This document shows positions 55,498 to 63,778 of a stretch of DNA of 64,000 bases, piece by piece. Numbering within the stretch: position 1 is the first letter of the stretch; each line of letters opens with the position of its first letter. The stretch lies in contig NZ_QEIJ01000006.1 of the NCBI RefSeq assembly GCF_003095395.1, forward strand, positions 1 to 64,000, read 5' to 3'. The translations under genes and the position numbers were made by a program. The notes beneath the pieces are model-generated. The model did no database searches. It saw nothing but the letters and a program-made list of their open reading frames with translations, and was not told the origin of the DNA. The DNA is from Microbacterium sp. Gd 4-13 (lineage in GTDB: Bacteria; Actinomycetota; Actinomycetes; Actinomycetales; Microbacteriaceae).

Positions 55498-56993
55498 ACG
55501 ACTCTTCCATCGGCGTCGTCGCCGGGCTCATCACGTTCGCCGTGATCGTCGTCCTCTACCTCTGGGCGTCTCTCTCGCTCGCGGCGGTGTTCCGTAAAGC
55601 CGGAGAGGACGCCTGGCAGGCATGGGTGCCCATCCTCAACACCGCGGTGCTCCTGCGGCTGGGCGGATTCTCGCCGTGGCTCGTCTTCATCGTCTTCGTG
55701 CCGCTGTTCGGTCAGATCGCCTTCGTGGTGATCCTCGTGATCTCGTACTACCGCGTCAACGTCGCGTTCGGCTTCGGCGGGGGGATGACGGTCGTCGCCG
55801 CGCTCTTCCCGCTCATCTGGGCGAGCATCGTCGGTTTCGGCTCGGCGCGCTGGATCGGCGAGGAGCAGTCCGGCCCCCGTCGCACGGGGGATCTCGGCGA
55901 CCCCGCGGATGCTGCGCTGGCCCCGCGCGCGCGGGCGTTCACCGCCTTCGAGCCGATGTTCGCCGATCCGGTCGACACGACGCGCGTCGAGATCCCGCGG
56001 GCCGACACCGAGCCTCAGGACGCCGCGCCCCTGTCGACGGGGTTCTGGGCTCCGACCCCCGAGCCGCAACAGCCCGCAGCATCCACCCCTCCTCCCGCAC
56101 CGGTCGTCGTGCCGAAGGCCGAGCCCCCCGCCGAGTCGGCGGTCGTGCCGCCGCCCGCGTCGTTCCTCACCTCGCGGCGCTCGACCCGCCCCGCCGCAGA
56201 GCCCGATGACAGCGCCGTAGACCCCGAAGACCGCGAGACGCCGCCGTCCGCCTCGAGCGCCGCATCCTCCCCGTCTGCTCCGGCACTCGACCCCGAACAG
56301 CCCCGGCGCGGCCCCGAGCCCGCCGCGCCGATCGAGTCGGTGCCGACCGTGCCGCCGCGCGAGACGCCGGAGGTCGCCCCCGCGCCGGTCGCGGAGGTTC
56401 CCGAGCCTCCCGCACCGGCACCGGTGCGAGAACCGTGGGCTCCCGGACCCCTGCGCGCGCCCGCCTCGCCTCCGCGCGATCCCGAGCAGTTCCCCGAACT
56501 CAGCGAGGCCATCTCCGCCGTGCCGGGCGCCCCCGATGCGGGTGCCCCCCGGCCGGCGCTGTCGTCGGTCTCGGCGCTGTACGCCCAGGGCGATTCGTCC
56601 GATGACGAGGACGACGACCTCGAGGCCATGGATCGCACGATCGTGGCGCGGCGGCGTCGCGTGCCGTGGAAGTTGATTCCGCCGGGCGGTGCTCCGATCG
56701 ACATCTCGTCGGAGGTCGTCATCCTCGGTCGGCGTCCCGCCCCCGATGCCACCCGGCCCGGCGCGCAGCTGATCGCCATCTCCGACGAGACGCGCACCGT
56801 GTCCAAGACGCACGCCCGCCTGGAACTGCGCGGCGAGACGTGGTTCGTCACCGACCTCGATTCGACGAACGGGGTGCTGTTCGCGACCCTCATGGGCACC
56901 GAGATCGAGGCGCAGCCCGGTGAAGAACTCGAAGCGGGCGAGCGGTTCTTCCTCGGCGACGCGGAGGTGCGACTCACGCGGAGCGAGGCGTGA
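55494..56993 (+). CDS. FHA-domain membrane protein with proline-rich linker
   Basis: 499 residues. N-terminal four membrane helices (1-115) of DUF5684-like type with AGEDAWQAWVPILNTAVLLRLGG; a 260-residue Pro/Ala/Glu-rich linker; and a C-terminal FHA domain (about 400-495): VVILGRRP, TRTVSKTHARLEL, VTDLDSTNGVLF. FHA binds phospho-threonine, so it should read targets of the kinase at 43578. An EAMDRTIVARRRR segment just before the FHA domain holds a threonine that might be such a target. ATG 55494 overlaps the previous stop, and its stop overlaps the next GTG. Confidence 0.9.
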   Translation: MNDSSIGVVAGLITFAVIVVLYLWASLSLAAVFRKAGEDAWQAWVPILNTAVLLRLGGFSPWLVFIVFVPLFGQIAFVVILVISYYRVNVAFGFGGGMTVVAALFPLIWASIVGFGSARWIGEEQSGPRRTGDLGDPADAALAPRARAFTAFEPMFADPVDTTRVEIPRADTEPQDAAPLSTGFWAPTPEPQQPAASTPPPAPVVVPKAEPPAESAVVPPPASFLTSRRSTRPAAEPDDSAVDPEDRETPPSASSAASSPSAPALDPEQPRRGPEPAAPIESVPTVPPRETPEVAPAPVAEVPEPPAPAPVREPWAPGPLRAPASPPRDPEQFPELSEAISAVPGAPDAGAPRPALSSVSALYAQGDSSDDEDDDLEAMDRTIVARRRRVPWKLIPPGGAPIDISSEVVILGRRPAPDATRPGAQLIAISDETRTVSKTHARLELRGETWFVTDLDSTNGVLFATLMGTEIEAQPGEELEAGERFFLGDAEVRLTRSEA

Positions 56994-57619
56994 GCGACCG
57001 CGACGACGACGACGTCACCATCTGGGCCGGGCGACTGCGCGCGTGGCCGAATCCTCCCCCCGAGGAGCAGCAGCACCCGGCTCCGTCACCGGACGACGAC
57101 GAGACCGTCCTGGCGCGACGCCGCGCGGCGCGGGAGCCGACCGTCCTCGTTCCTCGCGCGTCACCCGCGGGCCCGGTGGAGCCGGCCGCTCCGGCGTCGG
57201 CTGAGCCGCTCGATGAGGCCACCGTCCCGGGGCGTCGGCGGCTCGCCGCATCCGACGGCGAACGCGACGACGACACCGCCCCCGGCACGCGCGCCCGCGC
57301 CCGCCCCGCCGAGGTTCCCCCGACCCGCGTCCGCCAGTCGGCGGTGCGTGCGGCGCGGGGGCTTCCCGCGGAGCGCACGGCGCGCGTCCCGTCGGTGGAG
57401 GACCGCGAGATCTACCGGCCGCGAGCGGTCGAGTCCGAGGTCGTCACGCGTGCGGCTCCGGCCCGACGGGAACCGCAGGTCTCCGTCGATGTGGTCGCCG
57501 CAGCGGCCTCGCGCGCTCGACGGGCTCGGCGTCGGGCCGGTGTCGCGATCGCGGCGGGTGCGGCGGCGGGTGCGCTGGCGATCGCCGCGATCGTCTGGGC
57601 GATCGTCGTACCGGCGTGA
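56990..57619 (+). CDS. Tail-anchored charged protein with TIW/TVL threonine motifs
   Basis: 209 residues. A charged, disordered N-terminus with repeated short acidic-threonine motifs (DDDDVTIWAGR, DDDETVLARRR, LDEATVPGRRR, DDDTAPGTRAR) followed by a single C-terminal membrane helix (AGVAIAAGAAAGALAIAAIVWAIVV). The D/E-x-T-x-x-x-R form looks like kinase/FHA phospho-acceptor sites, as in FHA partner proteins of PknB. This is inference. It sits between the two FHA genes and overlaps the preceding stop. No named family. Confidence 0.75.
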   Translation: MSDRDDDDVTIWAGRLRAWPNPPPEEQQHPAPSPDDDETVLARRRAAREPTVLVPRASPAGPVEPAAPASAEPLDEATVPGRRRLAASDGERDDDTAPGTRARARPAEVPPTRVRQSAVRAARGLPAERTARVPSVEDREIYRPRAVESEVVTRAAPARREPQVSVDVVAAAASRARRARRRAGVAIAAGAAAGALAIAAIVWAIVVPA

Positions 57620-57721
57620 CGGCGGCACCGGGGAGGTGTCCGGCCGCGCGCCCGTCCAGGGACGGGTCGGGCAGCGTCGCTGCGATAGGTTTACCAGTCG
57701 AGCTTTCTGCGAGGGGGACCG

Positions 57722-58810
57722 ATGAGCGGAGCCGGTGAGACGCGGGATCACACCCCGTCGGATTCGATCGGTGGCGACCCGGAGTCCGCGACGAGACTCG
57801 GCATCGTCGACGCGCGCCCCGGAGTGCGGGCGTGGGCGTTCGCGATCGACGTCCTGATCTGGTCGCTGCTGGCCGTCCCCGCCGGCATCGGCGCTGCCTT
57901 CCTCCTCGGGGGAGACGTCTCGTGGGGCCCGATCGTCCTCGTGATCGCCGGTTCGGTGCTGCCGGCCCTGTTCGGACTCGTCCAGCTCGTGCTCCATGGG
58001 CGTCGTGGCGTGACCGCCGGCAAGGCTGCGATGCGGCTGCGCTCGGTCTCCGTCGTCGATCTCGGGCGCCCCGGCTTCTGGCGCATCGTGCTCCGCGCCC
58101 TCGTCCTGTGCGCCAGCGGGATCGTGCCGGTCGTCGGCCCGGCCGTGATGTTCGCGTCGGGGCTGTGGGATCGCGAAGGCCGCGGGCGCAGCATCCTCGA
58201 TCGTGTCGCGGGATGCTGGCTGATCGACGCGCGCGCGGGGCTCGACCCGGCCGACGCGCGGGCGCTGCGCCGCACGATCCGCGAGCTCGAGATGCCGCTG
58301 CGGGAGGTGTCGGAGGGCCTGCCCTCGCTCGCATCGAACGGATCCGGCGAGCCGCCGATGCTCGCCGAGCGTCGCTCGAGGGCCGGCGTCGTCGGTGTCT
58401 CGGGCGGACCGTGGGCTCCGCACCCCGTCGAGGACGAGGCTGCGGGACTGATCACCGCCGCGCCGCGGATCGAGCACGTGCTCGTCTTCGAGGACGGCTC
58501 GAGCGTCCGCGTGCCGGAGTACGGCCTGATCGGCCGCCAGCCCGAGGCCGCACCCGGTCAGACCGCCGAGGTGCTGCTGGCCCTGGAAGACCCCGACAAA
58601 CTGCTGTCCAAGACGCACCTGGCGTTCGGTCTCGATGCGGGCGGGGTGTGGGTCATGGACCGCAACTCGAGCAACGGGACGACGATCGTCGGGGCGGATG
58701 GCGCCGAGACCCCGCTCACCCCGGGGTCGCGCGTCGGCCTCGAGGCGGGCGTCGTCGTGCGCCTGGGTGGCCGCATGTTCCAGGTTCGTCGAGGGGGTCC
58801 CCAGGCATGA
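57722..58810 (+). CDS. RDD-FHA domain protein
   Basis: 362 residues. RDD-type membrane domain at about 25-165 (three to four helices; ARPGVRAWAFAIDVLIWSLLA, GRRGVTAGKAAMRLRSV, LWDREGRGRSILDRVAG), then a linker, then an FHA domain at about 270-355 (YGLIGRQPEAAPG, KLLSKTHLAF, VMDRNSSNGT). RDD proteins are often transport- or envelope-associated. The FHA part reads phospho-threonine, linking it to the kinase. The ATG follows GAGGGGGACCG. Its stop overlaps the ATG of eccC. A 102-nt spacer precedes it, with no clear promoter. Confidence 0.9.
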   Translation: MSGAGETRDHTPSDSIGGDPESATRLGIVDARPGVRAWAFAIDVLIWSLLAVPAGIGAAFLLGGDVSWGPIVLVIAGSVLPALFGLVQLVLHGRRGVTAGKAAMRLRSVSVVDLGRPGFWRIVLRALVLCASGIVPVVGPAVMFASGLWDREGRGRSILDRVAGCWLIDARAGLDPADARALRRTIRELEMPLREVSEGLPSLASNGSGEPPMLAERRSRAGVVGVSGGPWAPHPVEDEAAGLITAAPRIEHVLVFEDGSSVRVPEYGLIGRQPEAAPGQTAEVLLALEDPDKLLSKTHLAFGLDAGGVWVMDRNSSNGTTIVGADGAETPLTPGSRVGLEAGVVVRLGGRMFQVRRGGPQA

Positions 58811-61800
58811 AGATCAAACTCGCCCTCCGCCGAGAGGCCGCAGCGCCCGTCGACGTCATCGTCACCGCTGACGCCACCGCGACCGTCGAAGACGTGGCCC
58901 GATCGCTCGCCGACAGCAGTCGCATCCCGGCATCGGTCACGCCCACGCTGCTCGTCGCCCCTCCCGGCGAGGAGCCCGCGCAGATGGATCCGACGGCGCT
59001 CGTCGCCGACGCGCCCCTCGGCTCGGGCTTCGATGCCGCGGTGGTCGCAGCGACCGCCGACGCCTATGCGTCCAGCGGCGCCACCGCCGCCGTGATGCAG
59101 ATCCTCAGCGGCGCCGAAGCGGGGCGCGTCGTCCCGCTCGCCCACGGCACCTCGATCATCGGGCGGGTCGAGCCGGCTCACGTGGTGCTCCGCGACCCGA
59201 TGGTCTCCAAGCGCCACGCGCGCGTCGAGGTCGACAAGGAGATCGAGGTCATCGATCTCAACTCCGCCAACGGGCTGGTCATCGACGGCGGTCTCGTCTC
59301 CCGCGTGCGTGTGCGACCCGGCCAGATCATCACGATCGGCGGCACCGACGTGCGATTCGTCCGCACGGCGAACGAGGGCGATGCCGAGGAGACGCGCATC
59401 TTCGAGCAGGGCGGGTCTCTGCTGTTCAACCGCTCGCCCCGCGTCGAGAAGCGCTATGCCGGGCGCGAGCACCGGCACCCGATCATCCCGGCCGAGGCCG
59501 ACCCCCGCATCTTCCCGTGGCCGATGGTCGCAGCCCCCGTGCTCCTGGGCCTCGCCCTGTTCGCCGTGACCCAGCGCCCGACGTCGCTGCTGATCGTCTT
59601 CATGGCGCCGCTGATGATGCTCGGCAACTTCATCGGGCAGCGCACGCAGCAGGGCAAGAAGCTCCGTCTGGAGATCGACACGTTCGAGACGCAGATCGAC
59701 GAGCTCGAAGACGCCCTGCTCGCCGAGGAGGTGGTCGAGCGCGAACGCCGCCGAGAGGAGGCTCCTCCGACGGCCACCGTCTTCGAGCAGTCCATGAAAC
59801 TCGGCCCGCTGATGTGGACCCGACGCCCCGAGCACTGGAACTTTCTCTCGGTGCGACTCGGGTCGGGCACCGGTCGCAGTCGCAACACCGTGCAGGAGGC
59901 GAGCGACCAGCGCGGCATCGCCGAATACTCCGACCGGGTGAACGCCCTCCGGTCGCGGTTCGAGCACATCTCCGACGTGCCCCTCGTGGAACTCCTCCCG
60001 TCGGCGGGAGCGATCGGCATCGCCGGAGGACGCGGCGAGGTCGCCGACGTGCTCCGCGGGATCGGCGTGCAGCTGTTCGGCCTCCACGCGCCCAACGAGG
60101 TCATCACCGCGGCGATCGTCGACCCCGCCTGGACGCCCGACGTCGAGTGGATGAAGTGGCTGCCGCACACCACGAGCCCCCAGTCTCCGTTCGCCGAGAT
60201 CGCGCTCGCCGACAGCCCCTCCGCGGCGACCGTGCTGCTCAACGCCCTCGAGGGCGCCGTTCTCGAGCGCCTCACCGGCTCCACCGAGCAGCGGGGACCG
60301 CTCGCCCCGCAGGACACGTCGATGGAGCTCGGCAAGAGCGTCGGCGAGCGGGCACACAGCCCCGCGAAGGGCGGCGACGTCTCGCTGATCCTCATCGCCA
60401 CCAACGACGCGCCCGTCGACCGCGCCCGTCTCACCCAGCTGATCGAGCGTGGACCGGATGCGGGGGTCTACACGATCTTCGTCGCCCCCACCGTCGAGTC
60501 GCTCCCTGCCGCCTGCCGCACGTTCGTCGATGTCACGAACGGCCTCGACGACGCCGTGGTCGGCTGGGTGCGCGCCGGTGAGCGGGCCGAGGGGGTCAGC
60601 GTCGAGGGCGTCTCGCGCGAGTACGCCGAGCACTTCGCCAAGCGGCTCGCGCCCGTCGTCGACTCCAGTTCGGTCGCGCCCGACTCGTCGGACCTGCCCC
60701 ACAGCGTGTCGCTCCTGCGCATCATCGGCGCCGATCGAGCCGCCGAGACCTCGGCCGTGATCGAACGGTGGCGGCAGAACAACTCGATCATCGACCGGTC
60801 GCGCACGCCCCGGCCGCGCCTGAAGCGCGCCGGCACCCTCAAGGCGTTCATGGGGCAGGGGAGCCCCGACGCGATGTCGCTCGACCTGCGCACCCAGGGT
60901 CCTCACGCGCTGGTGGGCGGAACGACCGGCTCGGGCAAGAGCGAGTTCCTGCAGACCTGGGTGCTGGGAATGGCGGCCGAGTACAGCCCCGACCGTGTGA
61001 CGTTCCTGTACGTCGACTACAAGGGCGGCTCCGCCTTCGCCGACTGCGTCGACCTGCCCCACACGGTGGGGCTCGTCACCGACCTGAGCCCGCACCTCGT
61101 GCGACGCGCCCTGACGAGCCTGCGAGCGGAGCTGCACCACCGCGAGCACCTGTTCAACCGCAAGAAGGCGAAGGACCTGCTCGAGCTCGAGAAGCGGCAG
61201 GATCCCGAGACGCCGCCCGCGCTCGTCATCGTCATCGACGAGTTCGCCGCCCTCGCCACCGAGGTGCCGGAGTTCGTCGACGGTGTGGTCGACATCGCCC
61301 AGCGCGGTCGTTCCCTCGGCATCCACCTGATCATGGCCACGCAGCGCCCCGCCGGTGTCATCAAAGACAACCTGCGCGCGAACACCAACCTGCGCGTCGC
61401 GCTCCGGATGGCGGATGCCTCGGACTCGAACGACGTCGTCGGCGATGCCGTCGCATCCACTTTCGACCCCTCCATCCCCGGCCGCGGGATCGCCAAGACC
61501 GGCCCGGGCCGACTCGTGCCGTTCCAGGCGGCCTATGCGGGCGGATGGACGACGCAGGAGCCCGATCGTGCTCAGGTGCGGGTCGCGGAGCTCCGCTTCG
61601 GATCGGTGACGCTCTGGGAGTCCGAGCGCGACGATGACGGATCTGACGCGCACGACGACGATCTCGGCCCGAACGACCAGAAACGCCTCGTGGCGAACCT
61701 GGTGGCCTCGGCCGAGGAGGCCGGCCTGCCGAAGCCGAGGCGGCCCTGGCTCGACGATCTGGCGGGCACGATCGACCTGCGCGACCTGCCGCTCGACGGA

Positions 61801-63279
61801 GATGCGCGCATCCCTCTCGGACTCGCCGACATCCCGCAGCAGCAGCTGCAGACGGCGGTCTTCTTCGAGCCCGACACCGACGGCCACATGCTCGTCTACG
61901 GAACCAGCGGGTCGGGCAAGAGCGTGGCATTGCGCTCGATCGGCATCGCCGCGGGTGCGCGCCCCGACCTCGGCCGGGTGGCGGTGTACGGCATCGACTT
62001 CGGTACCGGCTCGCTCCGCTCGATCGAGACCATGCCGCACGTCGGCGCGATCGTCTCGGGCGACGACTCCGAGCGCGTGCAGCGGCTGCTGCGCACCGTC
62101 CGTTCGATCCTCGACGACCGTTCACGACGGTTCTCCGCGGTGAACGCGTCGACGCTCACCGAGTACAGGGTTCTGGCAGACAAGCCCGACGAGCCGCGGA
62201 TCGTCATCCTCCTCGACGGGTTCGGCACGTTCAAGCAGGACTGGGAGACGGTCTCGGCGCGCGCGCCGTACTACGCGATCTTCATGCGCGTGCTGGGTGA
62301 GGGGCGGCCGCTGGGCGTGCACGTCGTCGCCACGGCCGATCGCTACGGGAGTGTCCCCACGGCCGTGAGCGCGAACGTGACCAAGCGCATCGTCCTGCGC
62401 ATGGCCGACGACGGCGCGTACTCGATCCTCGGGGTGCCGAAGGACGTGCTCAATGAGCGCAGCGCTCCCGGGCGCGCGATCGTCGACGGTGTCGAGACGC
62501 AGATCGCGGTCATCGGGGGCACCACGAACGTGGCCGAGCAGAACGCCGCCGCCGAGGCGTTCAGCGCGAGGCTTCGAGCAGCCGGAGCCATCGAGGCCGA
62601 GAACATCGGCGCACTTCCGACCGAGCTCGAGGCGTCGAGCCTGCCCGACCGGATCGACGGGCTCCCCGTTCTCGGGATCGGCGATGACACCCTGGGACCT
62701 CGGGCGTTCGAGCCGATCGGAACCTTCGTCGTGGCGGGGCCGCCGCAGAGCGGCAAGACCACGGCGCTGCGGGGCCTCGTCAGAGCGGTGGAGCGCCTCG
62801 ACCCCGAGGTGGCACTGTTCCACGTCGGCGGACGCCGTGCGGCACTGCGCTCCTTCCGGCCGTGGACGAGGACGGCCAGCAGTCCGGAGGACGTGCGCGC
62901 GCTCGCCAAGGAGCTCAAGGACGTCGTCATCGACGACACCCTCACCCAGCGGCTCATGGTCGTGGTGGAGAACATCACCGAATTCAGCGACACCGACGCC
63001 GAGCGCCCGCTCAAGGAGTTGTTCCAGGCGATCAACCGCAGCGACCACTTCCTCGTCGCCGACGGCGACGTCGCCCAGCTCACCAGCGGGTTCGGTCTGA
63101 TCGGGGAACTCAAGGCGGGGCGCCACGGCATCGCGCTGCGGCCCGAGACCTACGACGGCGACTCGTTGTTCAAAGTGCCGTTCCCGAAGGTGCAGCGTCA
63201 CGAGTTCCCGCCGGGCCGCGGGTTGTTCGTCGAGAACGGCCGCATGGTGACCGTTCAGCTTCCGCTCGTGACCGCCTGA
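58807..63279 (+). CDS. eccC: EccC/EssC-type FtsK-SpoIIIE secretion ATPase with N-terminal FHA domain
   Basis: 1490 residues. An N-terminal ubiquitin-like stretch (1-90), an FHA domain (about 95-180: GRVEPAHVVLRDPMVSKRHARV, DLNSANGLVIDG), two membrane helices (about 238-278) and three FtsK/SpoIIIE ATPase modules. Walker A boxes: GGTTGSGKSE (about 704), GTSGSGKSV (about 1032), AGPPQSGKTT (about 1310); the first has Walker B VIDEFAAL (about 815). This is the motor of type VII (ESX/Ess) secretion. The N-terminal FHA resembles Firmicutes EssC rather than mycobacterial EccC. The ATG overlaps the RDD-FHA stop. EccB, EccD, EccE and mycosin are not in view and may lie to the right. Confidence 0.93.
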   Translation: MKIKLALRREAAAPVDVIVTADATATVEDVARSLADSSRIPASVTPTLLVAPPGEEPAQMDPTALVADAPLGSGFDAAVVAATADAYASSGATAAVMQILSGAEAGRVVPLAHGTSIIGRVEPAHVVLRDPMVSKRHARVEVDKEIEVIDLNSANGLVIDGGLVSRVRVRPGQIITIGGTDVRFVRTANEGDAEETRIFEQGGSLLFNRSPRVEKRYAGREHRHPIIPAEADPRIFPWPMVAAPVLLGLALFAVTQRPTSLLIVFMAPLMMLGNFIGQRTQQGKKLRLEIDTFETQIDELEDALLAEEVVERERRREEAPPTATVFEQSMKLGPLMWTRRPEHWNFLSVRLGSGTGRSRNTVQEASDQRGIAEYSDRVNALRSRFEHISDVPLVELLPSAGAIGIAGGRGEVADVLRGIGVQLFGLHAPNEVITAAIVDPAWTPDVEWMKWLPHTTSPQSPFAEIALADSPSAATVLLNALEGAVLERLTGSTEQRGPLAPQDTSMELGKSVGERAHSPAKGGDVSLILIATNDAPVDRARLTQLIERGPDAGVYTIFVAPTVESLPAACRTFVDVTNGLDDAVVGWVRAGERAEGVSVEGVSREYAEHFAKRLAPVVDSSSVAPDSSDLPHSVSLLRIIGADRAAETSAVIERWRQNNSIIDRSRTPRPRLKRAGTLKAFMGQGSPDAMSLDLRTQGPHALVGGTTGSGKSEFLQTWVLGMAAEYSPDRVTFLYVDYKGGSAFADCVDLPHTVGLVTDLSPHLVRRALTSLRAELHHREHLFNRKKAKDLLELEKRQDPETPPALVIVIDEFAALATEVPEFVDGVVDIAQRGRSLGIHLIMATQRPAGVIKDNLRANTNLRVALRMADASDSNDVVGDAVASTFDPSIPGRGIAKTGPGRLVPFQAAYAGGWTTQEPDRAQVRVAELRFGSVTLWESERDDDGSDAHDDDLGPNDQKRLVANLVASAEEAGLPKPRRPWLDDLAGTIDLRDLPLDGDARIPLGLADIPQQQLQTAVFFEPDTDGHMLVYGTSGSGKSVALRSIGIAAGARPDLGRVAVYGIDFGTGSLRSIETMPHVGAIVSGDDSERVQRLLRTVRSILDDRSRRFSAVNASTLTEYRVLADKPDEPRIVILLDGFGTFKQDWETVSARAPYYAIFMRVLGEGRPLGVHVVATADRYGSVPTAVSANVTKRIVLRMADDGAYSILGVPKDVLNERSAPGRAIVDGVETQIAVIGGTTNVAEQNAAAEAFSARLRAAGAIEAENIGALPTELEASSLPDRIDGLPVLGIGDDTLGPRAFEPIGTFVVAGPPQSGKTTALRGLVRAVERLDPEVALFHVGGRRAALRSFRPWTRTASSPEDVRALAKELKDVVIDDTLTQRLMVVVENITEFSDTDAERPLKELFQAINRSDHFLVADGDVAQLTSGFGLIGELKAGRHGIALRPETYDGDSLFKVPFPKVQRHEFPPGRGLFVENGRMVTVQLPLVTA

Positions 63280-63396
63280 GGCGCGATACCACAACCTCTT
63301 GGCCGGCGGGAAGGCCTGTCGGAGGCCGCGAAGAGGTTCGATTAGGGTGGTGGTCGTTCAGGGGTTCCGGCCCCTTTCTCCTCAACGAAAAGGTGC
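63280..63396 (+). promoter_or_regulatory. Leader of the small WXG100-like genes
   Basis: The 117-nt gap holds an inverted repeat AACCTCTT/AAGAGGTT enclosing three GGCC boxes and, just before the ribosome site AAAAGG, a short AGGGG/CCCCT hairpin. GATTAG at about 63339 could be a -10 box, but no -35 is clear. A separate promoter for the abundantly needed small substrates is plausible. Confidence 0.35.
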
Positions 63397-63687
63397 ATGA
63401 TGGCGGATTTCAAGGCGTCCTACGGCGAGATGGAGTCGATGTCGGGCAAGCTCGATTCGGGCCGCGAAGAGATCGGCGACGTCCTCCGTCGTCTGAAGGA
63501 CGACGTCGACCGGCTTCTGGGAGACGACTTCAAGACCCAGCACGCTTCCGGCAAGTTCGGTGAGGGTTACACCGAGCTGACGACCGGTCTGGAGAAGGCC
63601 ATCGAGGGCATCTCCGACATGGGCGAGTCGCTGCGCAAGATGATGCAGGCGATCAAGGACACCGACCAGGCGCTCGCGGGCAACTGA
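63397..63687 (+). CDS. WXG100-like protein lacking the tryptophan
   Basis: 96 residues, all helical: two amphipathic helices (about 8-42 and 55-92) joined by a turn, the WXG100 hairpin build. At the turn the sequence is KTQHASGKFGEGY, so the Trp-x-Gly is not present, leaving only the Gly. Such proteins are dimeric substrates or adaptors of the EccC motor. It is directly downstream of eccC with strong ribosome site AAAAGG; two consecutive ATG codons (63397, 63400) are both possible. The next gene carries a real W-D-G, so the two may pair. Confidence 0.8.
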   Translation: MMADFKASYGEMESMSGKLDSGREEIGDVLRRLKDDVDRLLGDDFKTQHASGKFGEGYTELTTGLEKAIEGISDMGESLRKMMQAIKDTDQALAGN

Positions 63688-63692
63688 CGTCC

Positions 63693-63735
63693 TTTCACCC
63701 CGGGCCGTTCTCCACGAGGACGACCCGGGGTGAAA
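63693..63735 (+). terminator. 12-bp hairpin between the two WXG100-like genes
   Basis: TTTCACCCCGGG (63693-63704) and CCCGGGGTGAAA (63724-63735) pair perfectly around a 19-nt loop. It begins five nt after the first gene's stop and lacks a T-run. It may partly terminate or stabilise the first transcript, giving different amounts of the two proteins. Confidence 0.6.
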
Positions 63736-63778
63736 GTCGTGTGCGCGACGGTTCCGGCGACGACGAGGAGGAGACCGC

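Noticed and set aside
57620-57721. Promoter before the RDD-FHA gene
   Set aside because: GATAGGTTT is AT-richer but no -35/-10 pair with proper spacing is seen, so I did not list it.
58558-62040. Minus-strand open frame of about 1160 codons opposite eccC
   Set aside because: No domain and Arg/Gly/His-rich bias; shadow of the secretion ATPase gene.
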